DNA of 64,000 bases from Cerioporus squamosus. Lineage: Eukaryota > Basidiomycota > Agaricomycetes > Polyporales > Polyporaceae. The notes under the pieces are model-generated. The model made no database searches, was not told the origin of the DNA, and saw nothing but the letters and a program-made list of their open reading frames with translations. The stretch is taken from assembly GCA_022592435.1 (NCBI GenBank), contig JABYQS010000078.1:62001-126000 (forward strand), given 5' to 3'. This document shows, piece after piece, positions 1 through 12,800 of the stretch (position 1 is the stretch's first letter; every line of letters starts with the position of its first letter). Position numbers and translations under genes: made by a program.

Positions 1-661
1 TGGACGGGGAGAAGTATGGCGTGCGAGCATTCGCGCTCGCGTTCGCGACGGCCGAGACGAGCTCGTCGGCGGGGCTGGGGAGTCCGGCGTGGGTGCCCGT
101 GGAGATGGCAGTCGAGATGCGGAAGGGGAGCGATTGGGGCTGCTGGGACGAGCTCGGGATGGGGTTCCCGGCAGTCGATGTCGCCCAAGCCCGCGGGGCT
201 GCGGAAGCCTGAGTGTGCGGATGTGATGCGTGGAGGTGCGCAGACGAGGAGGTTCCTGGACGTGCGGGATGACAGCAGGACGCTGTGCACGGGCCCGCGC
301 TCGGCGGCGGCGGCGTGTGGTGAGAGTGCCCGGAGACGGCGGGCGGGTGCCGTGCATGTGGCTCTGGCTGGGCACTAGTGCGAGACTATAGACACTGGCC
401 GTCAGCGGGGAAGCGGAGAAGGGTGAGAGCGGGTACGTACATGCACGGAGAGCGGCTGGAAGGACGTGGAGGGCTGGTTCTGGTGCGGTAATGAGCCGCG
501 GAAGAGGTCCTCTGCGCGAAGACAATAAGCACGTGATCGAGATGGACTCGGGTGTGGAGCTCACCGGGGAAGAGTTCGTTGAGGCTGGGGAGGGCCTTGT
601 CGTCGGCGGCCTTGGAGGAGGACTGGCGGGAGACGGGTGGCGAGGTCCGGGCGGGCGGCAT
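1..661 (-). CDS. N-terminal part of a putative C2H2-type transcription factor, cut by the window edge
   Basis: Three exons are visible on the minus strand: 661-565, 511-441 and 385 to the edge. The introns are 53 and 55 nt with GTGAGC..CAG and GTACGT..TAG borders, and the phases (1, then 0) agree. The ATG is at 661. The protein is rich in Ser, Pro, His and Ala and starts with a short acidic/aromatic motif, LPSLNELFPEDLF at residues 25-37. Exon 3 is open for all 385 nt and still coding at base 1, so any DNA-binding domain lies outside the window. The motif and the position and phase of intron 1 match the two-finger C2H2 gene at 19424-20681 (LPSIQDMFPD). On that basis a regulator of the same family is inferred. 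No zinc finger is seen here, so the assignment is indirect. Low-complexity composition could inflate the open frame, but the splice signals, phase and upstream TATA box support a real gene. Confidence 0.55.
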
Positions 662-712
662 GTCTGGGGGGAGGGAGGTATGTGCGGAGGGCCACCGGGG
701 CGGCGGGGGACG

Positions 713-724
713 GATATATATATG
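713..724 (-). promoter_or_regulatory. TATA-box-like element upstream of the left-edge gene
   Basis: An alternating TATATATAT run lies about 55 bp upstream of the ATG at 661, and the leader between is C-rich on the coding strand. Spacing and orientation fit a core promoter for the minus-strand gene. Confidence 0.4.
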
Positions 725-3700
725 GAGGACGGGCGGGAAGGCACGCGACGAGGATCTGCGAGCTTATACGTAGCCGGGGCAGGAGACGCCGCAGTGTGCC
801 GGTTTGGAAATAGACAGGGATTGTCCAGAGGGAGATCTTCGCCTGTCTTCCCTTCCGACCGTCAACGGACCCCAACGATCCCCTCCAAGCCCGCGCATCC
901 CATTTCGCCGGACTCTGGACGCCAGAACATGGGGCGCCCGGCCTCCTCGCCACGTTCTTCGGCCAGAAGGCCATCGACGATGAATTCCGAATTCATTTTG
1001 CACTTCCACGAATGCCAGCACGTCCATCTGGCAGCGAGTGGCACCGTCCACAGCTGGTGCCCACACGGGCTGCGCGCATACGTACTACGCGATTCGCGCT
1101 GGGATGGACGGTGCGATGCGCGCATGCCGAGAGCATCGACGCCGGCCACAGCAATGGCATTCGCATGCTATTGTGGCATGGGATACGCCGACGCGGAGGA
1201 GAGCGGGTGGGCGAGCACGATCGCGGTGCGTGCAGAGAAGCCACCGCTGATCTGCCGCCATCTGCGCTGGGCCTGCCCACCCCGCTGGAGTGTTCCTCCC
1301 GGATGTGGCACACGCCAGGCCGACGATCTGGGACCGGCCGATATCGCAGCCCCATCGGCGAGCGCACATCGCCCGCGCATCTCGCCAGCCCGAACTGCTC
1401 CGTCTCCGTCTCCGTCTCCGAGCTCCCTCCGTGCTGCGTTGACGACGACGACGACGCAGGCCTCTTCCTAGCTCGCCTCGACGCCTCGACGTCTCCAGCT
1501 GCGCATCCCCTCCTCGCCTCGCGCATCCATGGCCGATCTGACAATCACACTCGCCCCCGCTCTCCCGGCGGCGGTCTCCTACCACTCTCGCGTCCGAATA
1601 CGCCCCTTTCACCTCCCGCGGCACTCGTCTTCGCCATGTTCTTGAACGCCTCCCGAACAGCAGCGAATGCACACCGTGCTTGTGGCGGCGGCCTCCATGC
1701 CCTCTCGACCACTCAGCCGCGCTTCCCTCCCCCTCGGCCTGGCAACGCGCACCGTACCTGTCTGTACCTGGCACTGAGGCGCAGGCTAGCTGATGGGGCT
1801 TCCGTAACACAAGCTTAGGGTCGCCGCGAAGCAGCGAACACCATCTACAGCACCTGCCGTGTCGCCCTTTACGCAAAAGGGACGACGATGCTCTGCCGGG
1901 GTGCCCCTGCCGACACACTGCACTGACGTCGCCCATGCAGTTCTCTCTCTGAGTCTCGCGTTCGCTCCAGAGCCTGTTAGGGTTTCCCTGGTTCTCGCAT
2001 TCGCTCTCGGTGCATTCGCTGATTCCTCCGATCGGACGCGGACACGAACCCACGCCCGTGCCGGGAAGGGGCTGCACCGTGGAAAGCTCGCAGCCCGCTG
2101 TCCCGCTGTGAGACCGGGCGGGAGGCGCGGGACGGGCACCCCCTCCCTGCCGTCGGACTGCGCCTTTCAGTTTGACCGTTGATGACTAGCTCTGCACTGG
2201 AGTTCCGAGCCGCACGTCGACGCCTCGCTGGGAATCCCGCCGCTTGGTCGTCTGGCCGCGCGCATCCACTCACTCGCTCACTCAGGCTCGGACTTGGACT
2301 TGGAAGGTGGATTCGCCGCTCCCGCATGGACTCCTACATGTCATCCGATGCTCAATGCTTGATGCGCGCTGCACGCGTGGACAACGGACAGCGGCGCAAA
2401 GCCCGCACTTGCAAGCCTCGATATGCAAGCGATAAGTATGTATGGGAGACTCGACGTCCCCATCCGACTCCGACGTTCCATGCTCGGAGTCGCACGCCGC
2501 GGATCCAGAGTCCAGACTACGAGTCGACGGCCCAGGACTGAGGACGGTGAGGATGATCTGCGCGCCCTGGAACTCAGACTCAGAATTGAACGCGCTATCT
2601 ATGCAGTCTGAGTACTCAGCAGTCGGTACTCAGCAAGGACGCGCAAGGGACCGTGCTGCGCACATGCTGGCATCGAGGCAATCGACTCGGAGGCGAGCTC
2701 AAGCTCCGCGAACCCCCCGGCCGGCCTCCCATGGCCACGGCCACATGCGTGCAGGTGTGTTCCTGATTTGCCCTCGCTTCGCAGGCTGGCTGCCAGTGTC
2801 AGTTCGAGTGCCTGATGTCATTGTCATTGTCATTGTCAACTCGTAGTCACTCGTGCATGCAGACAGGGTTGACGCGGACGCGGGCGAGAAGGACGCCGGG
2901 TTACGTACGCGTGCGGCGACGTCGTCGTCGTCTCCCTCCAGTGTCCAGAGTCCAGGCAGTACGCTCAGCATTGGACAGGGACGGGAACGGGAAGGTGTCG
3001 TTAGGTCTGGTGGGCGTGCATGCCACGGACTACTGCACGAGTGGCGTCCTCGTCCCACGCTCACGCTCACGAGTTACTCTCAGCGAGCCACGGCCCGCCA
3101 CGAGTCCGAGCCGCAGGGGTACTAGTAGGGCCGCTGATGCCGCCGACACGCAACCTGCGAGTTACACACATACTCCGGGTCGTGGTGCGTGGAGCGTGTT
3201 GGGGCAGAATCGCGCCGCGCCGCGAAGTTCAGGATCAGGATCGGCAGAACAGCACTACATACAGACTCTCGGGAGTCGGATCCACGCTCGTGCTCACCGC
3301 TGGCGCTCCCCTCCATGCGCGCTGTGGGCGTATGCGAAGAGAAGGACCGAAAAGCGCGCCCTGCGCAGACCAGCGACGGTCCGCCTCTCATCATGGTGGT
3401 GGCAGCGGGTGCCCTTCTTCTTCCCCGGGGAGAAGCGCAAACGCACACACTCACGCCGCGTAGTGCCAGTGCGTGATTCGTCGAAGGGTACGCGACGCCG
3501 CGATCGTACAGTTAGCTGACACGATTTCCATCCAGCTACGAGTCTCGATCTGGGGTCCTACACCGTGCGTGTACAGTTTTACAGTGAGTGGGCGTATGCG
3601 AATAGAAGGACAAGGAGCGCGCCCAATCCCAGCGACCAGCGACCAGCGGCGAGCCTCGCCACCGGTGCGATTCGGGGAACACGGGGAGCAGGGATCACGC

Positions 3701-6700
3701 CGATGAGTGTGTGCGGACTCGGATGCATGCGCAGATCCACGCTACCTACGGCGTGGTCGATCGGACATGGACACGGACACGGACACGGGCGGTACGTCAA
3801 TCCACCCCCTTCCGTCCCGAGGTCTGCGCCGTGGTGGCGGCGGTATTGATTCTGATCATCGGCCTCAGGATGACCGGGTGCGATTGCCATCCTACAGTAC
3901 CACACAGTCCACCTTTCCGCATTCGAAGATGGGGAAGATGGATGGCCCACAGAACTCGCTTAGGGTGCCACTGTGTGGACCGCTCGCGCCATCGGAGGCG
4001 CGGAAGGAACACAGGGAAGCGCAGAGGAGGGTTTGATCGCGGGTAAGTAGCGTATTTCGAGAAGTACTCGTACGTGCATATCGTATCGTATAGTTCATGC
4101 GCTCATATCTGTTCGTTCGTTCGTCCAACCAAACATATCCGCAGGTCATGCATCTCTCTCCACCGCACGATCCACAAGTGCTCAAGTGCGCTCCTTCCGC
4201 TCTCCAAAGGAGGTCGATGATGTGCAGAACACCGGCTTGAGACATCCGGATCCGGATTCCTGACAACGGACCACGGACCACGGACCACAGTCCAGGGCTA
4301 CGGCGCACATATCCGGGACGGGACGGGACTATCAAATACGCCTATGCCACGGGCGCAGAATACGCCACCCGCGTACACGGTACATTATGCGGTTCGGGTA
4401 CGCACCTACGAGGATGGAACTGCAGACCTGCAGACCTGCCAGTGCGTGCGTGAGAGCCCGAAGGGATTGTCGCTCACGAGGCCCACAAAGCCACGTTTGG
4501 CTTCGCTGATCGGCGGTGGTCCGAGTCTGGGCACTAGTCTGAGACTCAGTGCTCAGAACTCAGTACTCAGTGCTGACGAGCAGCGATCCTCGCCTTCGTA
4601 CATAGTGTGCTTGGATGGCCATCCGCCATTTGTCCTGGTCAGGATGGCAGCCGGATCCGTCGAGGCGGGCGACCCGTCACACACACACACACACATGCTC
4701 GAGTCTACAGTCTCGCCCTTCCCCGCCGAGTGTGGGCTCGCAGAGCCGCGTGCCAATGCTATGTAGTCTGACATGCAAGACGATGTGGGGGGGCCGGCCG
4801 CGCTCACCCCGAGGTTCAACAAGGCTGACACTCGCACCTACCGCAGCCGCGGTGACACCGACAGCCACGAGTTCGGTTTCGGGTTTCGATCGTCGGCCAG
4901 GGAGGGATTACGGTTTTGATTACGGTTTGGGCTCACGGTCTGCACCCGTGCGTGAAGGGAGCTCGAGGACGGGAAGCTTCAAGGTTCTGGTGTCTTTACC
5001 TCGGAGGTCTGGGCTCGGACTCGGGTGCAGTCGACGTCGTGCGCGTAATGGATGATGTACGTGGTACACATACGCATAGAGTGCGCTGACGGCGATGGAC
5101 AAAGCTTGACTGCGGCGTGCGTCCCCCTCGATCTTCTCGTCGACCCCCCCCCCCCTTCCCGGGCCAGCGATCGGTGTCTGCCCGCCCCATATGTCAGACA
5201 TGCAGCCCCGGATGATCACGCGCACGACTCACGAGCAGCAAGTAGCAACCTCGAGATCGGTCTGCAAAGCAATATGCGAGCGATACCCTGAGCCTCAACT
5301 ACAAAGGGCACGAACATTCGGAGAGCGGAGATGCACTGATTCATGGGCAGAAGAGGGAGTGAGGTATGTATTAGGACTATGATTACCTACGCGCAGAGCC
5401 TCGGATCGGCGCTGCCTCGTGTCCTCGTGCCCTCGTGTCCGCACGGAGGCTCTTCTCTGTGGGCGTCCCTGGGAACGTCGGATACCATTCGCTAGATCTA
5501 TGAGCGGATGAACTGAGGTACTTATGAGGCTAGCCTTGAAGGAAATGACGTGAAGGGGATCCGGAGGACGGAAGGCATTGACACGAGGCTGCAAGGGAGC
5601 ACTCACCGCCCGCCGGCGAATTCGTCGTCCACCCCGCACGCCCGCTCCGCTCCGCCATGGACTCGCACATCGCCAAGTCGCCAAAGCGTCGGGAGTCCTC
5701 GGAAGGCAGTCGATAGACTGAGGTGAGTGCTATCGATAGCTGCCGCGACTCCCGATCATCCTACTCGAGTGCGAGTGCTCCCGAGAACGCCGTCGCGCGC
5801 ACTTCGCTGCGCTAGAACCGCGAGAAGACACCATTAAAACAGTATGACAGCAGTATGACTCTTCCCTGGTCATTGTCGATTGTTTCGTCGTACCACGGAT
5901 AGAGCAAGAACACGCACCCCGCACCGCGCGCCACGCAACCACGCACGAACGCACCCACGCACAAAACCGCAGAACGCACGTACGCGGAACACCCGTCGGA
6001 CATGAATTCATGGAAGGATTTGCACCGTCTAGTCCTTATTCGGCTCCTCAGGCGCGCGGCACGTGGTCGGTCCTCGGACTTGCGCTCGGCTGCAGTGTAG
6101 CAGTGTCTTGAATGGGGTACAAGGTGTATGAGGGCACGGACGCAGATCGTCACGCATCGTACCTTCTGGCCTGGGCTGCGTGGCTTCTGGCGTTATTGGC
6201 GTAGGCGGCCGGTGTGTGGACGTCGCCGACTCGGATACGTCGTCGCTGATGCATGACGATCGCTCCCGCGAAGTTCGACGTTCGAACGGGGTCACTTCAA
6301 GAGTGTGTTCGCGTCCCTGATGCAAGATGAGAAGTACAGCCCGAGTGGGCCGGGGGTACCTGCTGCCAGTGTGGTGCACGTATTCGGATTGTGTCAACTG
6401 CGGTAGGGAACGTTGTCATCAGCGGATATGCAAGATGGGCGTGGATGAGAACATACGGACAAAGGAGGCGCGAGGAGGGAACCGGTGTGTACTGGTCGTG
6501 TACCAGTACACAGGCGCGGAAGTGGATCAAATTCCAGAAGAAGAAGAGAAACCGAGGAAGGCAGGACGCAGAGGACAGAAGACAGAAGACAATACCGGCG
6601 GCGCGAGGAGACGAGTAGAAGGCCCATCCGCGCGGGTACGCACGCACAGGCTCGCACTGCTGATAAGTCAGTCACCCAAGAACAGCCAGCCAGCCAGTCG

Positions 6701-8800
6701 GTCGTCTTCTCATCGCACTTTGAAGCGTGACGTCGTCCGCGAATGGTCTATCGCGCAACCCGAGCCAGTGCGATGGCGCCTTCGGAGGGAAGTGGCAGCA
6801 CCTGCTATGTATGCGGGGGAAGAGCGGGCGGACGCCGGACCATGGCCACAGACTGCGCTATCTTCCGTCGACATCGGTGGAATGCCCGGGCGAGGATCAG
6901 GGAACAGGCGTCGACAGCCTCCCGATTCCCGATCCGGCTGCACTGATGAATCCGGACGTCCAAGTGCAGTACTTGCGCGGATGCGTAAGCGAGGAAGTAT
7001 CGAGGGTCTGGGGATCGCTTCAGAACGTCATGATGCGTATGCGTCGCTGCCGAGATTGCCTCCGTGCTGATGCTCGCCACGGTAAGCACGGTAGTACTGG
7101 TTAGGATATTCGCTGCGCTTGCGCGTAAATGAGTAAGTAAGCAAATACCCGGACTCGCCTGCAGCTGCTCGCGGCGCTGCTTATCTCGACAAGAGAGGCG
7201 AGCGAGAGCTTGAGCCTTGCGAAGCAACTCCGCGAGGCGTCGCGTCGCCAGGCCAAGCTTCGAGGGAGGATCACCTCGAGAACGAGAACCATTAATCGCC
7301 AGTCGTGTCGAGCCCCAAACGGGCAGTCGGTCACTTGGTATGGACCGAGACGCGTGGGGCTGGCCGCTGAGCTGACGTGGCCTCCGGTCGCCGGAGCCTC
7401 CTGGATCTGAAAGCGGCTATGTGGAGGGATGGATGGACGTTCGCCGCGCGCTCGGCTCCCTGCTCCCCCGAGTAAGCAGATTCAAGTGCATAGCGGCCGC
7501 CGGGAGGCGATTCAGATCCTCTGGATGATGGGATGGTGGCGAGGGGAGCCGAGGAGTAGCTGTGGCGATGGATGGGGCATGTCGATGATTTCCCGGAAGA
7601 TCGTCTGCGGTCGGGTCTGGGAGGCGAGTAGCGGTCAGGCTGGGGCTGATTGCGGGACGAGCGGGCGGGCGCGTACCTCGCTCGTATTGTCAGTTCTAGG
7701 GCGGGGAGACAGCAAACGTGAACATGCACAGTAGGATGCGATGGAACGCACAACACGGTGCTCGCAGGGGGTCGTGCATTGCGAATTCATGGTTCGATTG
7801 CGGACCCAGTGCGGACCCAGCGCCAACATACCATAGTCAGGTCGGACAGGTGCCACCAGGGAGTGTTTCCATGCTGCACGTCGTCGTCCCATGAGCTGTG
7901 AGCCAGGTCGGGGGTGGTGGTCTGACTGACAGCGACATTCCATGCATGCACATCAGAGACAGACTCGGCAGGATCGGCAGGTCAGACAAGCGTCGCGCCT
8001 CGCGGGTGCGGACGTCGCAGAAAGGCGAGTCCCGCATCCCAGATTCCCTTTCCCGCACACGCTAATCCGCGGTGTCATCGCTTGACACGGATGACAGGAG
8101 GGGCACTTCTCGACCGGGCTGCTGCTCAGTGCTGACGTCGTCTACATCCGGTGATACCACTGCCATGCAGGGCACCGTTCGAACTCCCGTGTGAGGCCTA
8201 TCATCAGTAGGGACGGTGGAGTCTGGTGGGATGATCGTCCTCCTACTCGTGGTCACGAGCCGTGCCTTCGCGTCCTCATAAGGCGAGTAGTGAGTACGTA
8301 CCCGGCGATGCCGAGAGGAGGTGCGCACTAGGGCCGGGAGGGTGACAGGCGTGGCAGGGCACCGTTTCAATGCCAGCGGCGCGACAGGCTGGAGGAGGGA
8401 GTAAGCGTCACCTGCTGGCGAGCGAACGGTGCATGATCCTCCCGCTGTCGGGCAGAGTTAGGGTTGCCGGGGCGTCGAGGCGATCGCAGGACTCCGGCGA
8501 GTCGGGCGGAGCTGGGGATCGCGGATTGCGGCTCGCGATGCGAACATTGAGCTTCACCAAGCGGCCAGAGGAGCGAAGCGTAGGCGAGGGCGGTTGGACG
8601 GCTCTGACACGGATGGGAGAGCGACCTTGCGGGTTTGGACGTCGTTACGGGAGGCGAGGGGCATAAGGGCGACGCCGCCGCCACGCTGGACTGGGGCGGC
8701 GAGGCGCGTGATGCGAACTGGGGAGGCAGTTCGCGCCGTGTTGGGTACCTGCGTTCGCATGCTATCTCTGTGGCGTGTCCCATGGCGCGTCAGTGTGGTG
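725..8800. other. Long intergenic region rich in short tandem repeats
   Basis: No multi-exon gene model with consistent phases was found in these roughly 8 kb. Open frames are short, overlap on both strands and lack recognisable domains. Low-complexity patches include GTCTCC repeats at 1401-1420, GAC repeats near 1441-1456, ATTGTC repeats at 2817-2838, GACACG repeats at 3766-3793, GGACCAC repeats near 4267-4288, a CA run near 4679-4695 and a run of 12 C at 5144-5155. A long regulatory upstream region of the left-edge gene, a non-coding RNA locus or unannotated small exons are all possible. A minus-strand open frame ending at 8062 has ordinary amino-acid composition but no start or partner exon I could fix. 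Confidence 0.5.
3326..3650 (+). repeat. Diverged local direct duplication
   Basis: The segment beginning GTGGGCGTATGCGAA at about 3327 recurs at about 3590. Both copies continue with AGAAGGAC, a GCGCGCCC core and a CAGCGAC tail, with scattered substitutions over about 60 bp. It sits in the microsatellite-rich intergenic region and carries no gene. Confidence 0.5.
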
Positions 8801-9129
8801 GGCGTGTGGGAGGACGTCGTCGTCGCTGGCAGAGGCAGCAGGCGCACGACCCCATGCCGGACGCCCGAGGACGGGATCGCCGCCCGGCACGGCGATCTAC
8901 ATGTTCCCCGGGCGGTCCCTGGATCTCAGATCTCTGCCGCGGCCGGGGCCCGGCCGGGGGCGCCTTCCGAATTTGACAAGGTGTGGGCGCCAGGTGTGCA
9001 ACTCCGCGACTCTTGCGGCGCCAGCTCCTCCGAGTCCGTCTCGCCGCCGCCGTCCTCCGACCGCTTCTCCTCCTCTTCCCTCGAGACTCGGGACAAGCTT
9101 GGTACCAGCTCAAGTGTCTGCGATGTTGC

Positions 9130-9808
9130 TGGCTCAATCATCTCTTTGTCGCCTCCCCTGCCCCCGACTCATGGCTCGAGGCACTCTCCCGCCGCGCCCC
9201 GGCGATCTTCCAGTCAGACTGGTACCCGTCGACATCGTGCTCCTGATTCCTGCGATGGACCTACCTAGGCCTCCTCCTCCCTCCCCAGCATCATCGTACG
9301 CCGCCAGGATCACCTGGACTATGCCAACACATGCTATCTCCGCAAGCATGCCCCGCTTGCTGACAAAACTCCGCCCGAAAGCCGATGGTTATCTCTCATG
9401 GACAAAGAAGGTTCACCAGGATTCGTTGGCTTCTCCCGACTCCCCGTCGGAGCGACGGACGGAGATGTACTCATTCGCGTACGTGGATCCCTGCCCACCA
9501 GTGACCGTTGAAAATTGCAGCGTGCATCGTGCTGACTGCGGCTTACTGACAGGCGCTGTCTATCTGGTACGCGAGCGGAATATCCCCGTTTGAAGCTAGA
9601 TTCGAACCATGCAGTCTTAGTCTATGCGTTACCCGGTGTCGGTGAGGATTACGGCCTGCTTTGCACAGTATGCATGCTTACCCACTGCATCTCGGGGGTG
9701 TTCGCAGGCGACAGCGCTGCACGGGAGTTGATCATCCCCACCGACCCCGAATCCCGCATATTGGTCCTCGAGGGTTGCTTGCGCGTCCTCGCGGCCCGGA
9801 AGTCTTGA
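9130..9808 (+). pseudogene. Unrecognised coding relic or short unknown gene
   Basis: The plus strand shows protein-like sequence with normal fungal codon use in three pieces. A first piece ends near 9221, followed by a possible 47-nt GT..AG intron (9222-9268). A second runs 9269 to about 9491 and contains DYANTCYLRKHAPL and VLIRVRGSLP. After a possible intron, a third contains AVYLVRERNIP and then, one frame off, SAARELIIPTDPESRI up to a stop at 9808. The frame break after RNIP suggests decay. I do not recognise the family and cannot fix a start. Strand and exon borders are tentative. A GC-rich minus-strand frame overlaps the 5' part and cannot be excluded. Confidence 0.25.
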
Positions 9809-12800
9809 TTCGTGGCCAGGGAGGATACTTCTGGATCCTGAGAGGCTCATGAAGTTCAGCCGAAGGGTGATGGCGTTGAGGATGTCATTCGCGTACCGGC
9901 ATCTCTTATGCACTCGAGTGCGTCAGCTCTGTTTTATCTTCTCCAGAGCGATGTGGCTGACCGGAATATGTCCAGAGCGGGGCCCCGGATCCGCCGCCTC
10001 TTGAAGACTCCTTCGCGAGAGAAGAGACCCCTCTTTACAAATCGTCCGGGGATGTCAGGTCGGAGCTTGCCCCGTCGGGGACGTGTCGCCTTATGGGCCT
10101 CGTGAGATCCCCTCGATGACTTCTGGACGCCATATGGCAAGCCCTTCACGTCACTGGGGCTACGAACAGGCGGCAGAAAGGTACTCCTCCGGTCGCGCTT
10201 TCTGAACCGTGACATGGCTGCTGCATGGAGCAAGGTGAGTATATGCACCTTAGTCACCGTATTCCGACGATCGACACGATGCCAGGTATCACGCGTCCTG
10301 CGCTGCGAGCACCATGGTGCGATGCCATGCACGAGTTCCCCGCCGGGATGCGAGCCCGAGAGATATCGCTGAGACATGACGGCATCATCATATCGCTCAC
10401 AGGCCATGGCCAGACATCCCGCCGTCAGAAGGTAGACATCCGTTTCCGTTGTTACTGCTCAATCTAGACTCACCTGCTGCCATCGCAGCTAGCCGCACGG
10501 CTCCTCCGCATTGTCGTGGTACCCCGGCGAGCGGACGAGTCTCAGAGATTTGGAACATCGAGGAGCGGGCTGCAGTCGGATCCTCGGTCGAACCGTAGGC
10601 CGGAACGAGTGCCAGTTGGTCTATTGCGGGGAGCTACCCGGAGTTCGGAGCAATGGCAGGTGCGTAGTTCGCTCCTCTGCTGACGAGTTTCCTCGCTCTG
10701 ACGTGAGGCAATGTGGTCAGCGCCGCCAGTACTATCTTCGCAGGCTGTCTGTTCTCCCGCCGCGCGCGACTGTGCGTTTGTCCATCGCTTGTCATGAAAG
10801 CGCAGTCCATGGCGTTCCGGTGAGGTATTCGATTTTTCCTTCGTGAAGATGTGGCTGAGCGAATGTACAGAGCAGGGTCCTCAGTATCGCTTTGGGAGGA
10901 AGATTCGATCGAGGTTGAAGCAGTCGCTCGTCCCTTGACCGTTCGGTGCTCATACGCAAGGCCGAACCGTGACGTTGCCTCGTCGGAGATGCGAACCTCG
11001 CGACGAAATCTGGACGTCATGGGACCAGCCGCGTTCTCGTGGGGACGACCAGGCGGCACAAGTGATACTTTTCGAACCATCGGTTTCGCCAGAAGGTGAG
11101 CTAGCTACTGGCCTCATACGATGTGGCACAGGCTCATGGGTTTTCGTCCTCTCGCAATACAGACTCACAGCAATCGTGGGATACTCACGGGACCATGCAT
11201 TACGGAAGACCGGCGGCTCGAACATGCTCGTACTCTCAAGGAATGTCAGCACGCATTGGCGCTTTCGAGTTGGGGGTCGCTTCCGCCGTGACGCTGGCGT
11301 GGGCGCTCGTTTCTCGTTAAACCACGCAGCCGCCAGTGCTCTTCGCCGTGGACCAGACTGAGCCAGGTGAACGAGGCAGGCATGACCGCGTGTGAGGAGT
11401 CTTGACGTTTCTGGGATGCGACTGCGTCACACCGGACTCCTCGCAATTCATAGGTAGGCATCTGGTGCTGAGTGCCGTTCATATATCAACTGTGCTTAGT
11501 CAAGACTGATAAATAGTCACTTACCAGAGCAATTGTGTCCAGGCTCTTCCTCGTCACGACGCCACGAACGTACACTCTGGTCGCGGGAGCGTGTCCGGTA
11601 GTGCGTTCAGTCCAGTGCAGCGAAGGCAAGATCATATGTATTGCAGTGCGACCACCGTTCGAACTTCCGTCGGGAACCAGCCCAAGGAGAGCGTCCAGCG
11701 AGTCGCCTTACCGCTCGGCCTTCGGACTCCGGAGCGACCGTCGGTGATGCGACGTGCGTATTGCGCACCACTGGTGACAAGTCGCCCCGGCTTTGACGTG
11801 AGGGATGTGAAGGATGTGCGGCCAGCGCGGCCAGCACCACCGCCGTGGGTCTTCGACGCGCACTTCCCTCCCCTTCCGCCGTGGTTACGGCCGCGAAGTG
11901 CACATCCATGGGACCGTCTGTCATTGCCGTGTACTCCAGCAACACAACGCTCGATGACGGTATGTATGATTTCAGCTATTTCTGATGTTCTCGTCCTCTG
12001 ACGCTACGGTCAGCAGGAAGGAGACCGCACCAGCGGCGTGGAACCTGCTTGAGCCCCGTAGACCGTGGCGGGCGCATTGGACTCGAATCTGCGTCGTGAT
12101 GCCTAGCCTCTCCGCTCGCCGCCTATACGCATGCGAGGCGATCAGCTTCAGCCTGTTCGGCGCCCCATCCCCGAGATTTGCATCGCCTCGGTTCTCGCTC
12201 TTCCTAGTGATTCACCGTCGGCCGTGCAGTGTCCTATACTACGGGCGAAGCGCCCATCAAAGTGGCTTGGTACGTCTTCGCTCGTTTGAACATGATGCCT
12301 AGCCTGATAACTGACTTTCCTTGCTGGTGGATTGCTCACAATGCGGTCTCATCGTCAAGAGGCGGCGATTTCGAGACGGTCGGTCTCGCGGAGCGGCGCC
12401 TCCCACAAGCGCGCCCCAAGTATCTGGTGACTGTCGTCCCCCTCCCGCATTCGAAGATCGTCCGATGCAGTCCCGCGAAGGCGCGTCAAAGGAGAAGTCA
12501 CGGCATTGGTTCTGCGGTGCCCGAGGTGGCGTCGACTCCGCCGCTCGCTCAGGAGCTCGTCATGCGCGAAGCCCGGCCGTACCTCAAGTAGCCGCAACGC
12601 CGCTCGAAGCTGCACAATGGATCGATTGCCAGCGCAGAGCCCGTGTGGGCGGGACGCCGCTTTCGCTGCATTGCCCTTGAGTAGATTATCTACTAGTACG
12701 ATCATGCAACACAGTGGGAGTCAGTTCGTGTCTCCGAGACATGTCGGCAAGCAGCTCAGTGCCGGGGTTGGCTGTGGGTACCCTCGACCAACCGCAGTTT

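Noticed and set aside
3766..3793. GACACG repeat considered as a CRISPR or satellite unit.
   Set aside because: It is a short imperfect microsatellite of a few 6-bp units, with no spacers.
8062..8400. Minus-strand open frame ending SSVSSDDTAD with normal composition.
   Set aside because: No ATG, domain or in-phase partner exon could be found, and it overlaps low-complexity sequence. Kept only as a remark in the intergenic entry.
9600..9625. B-box-like GGTTCGAATCT on the minus strand, a possible tRNA gene.
   Set aside because: No A box at the right distance and no acceptor or anticodon stems can be formed. It also lies inside the coding relic.
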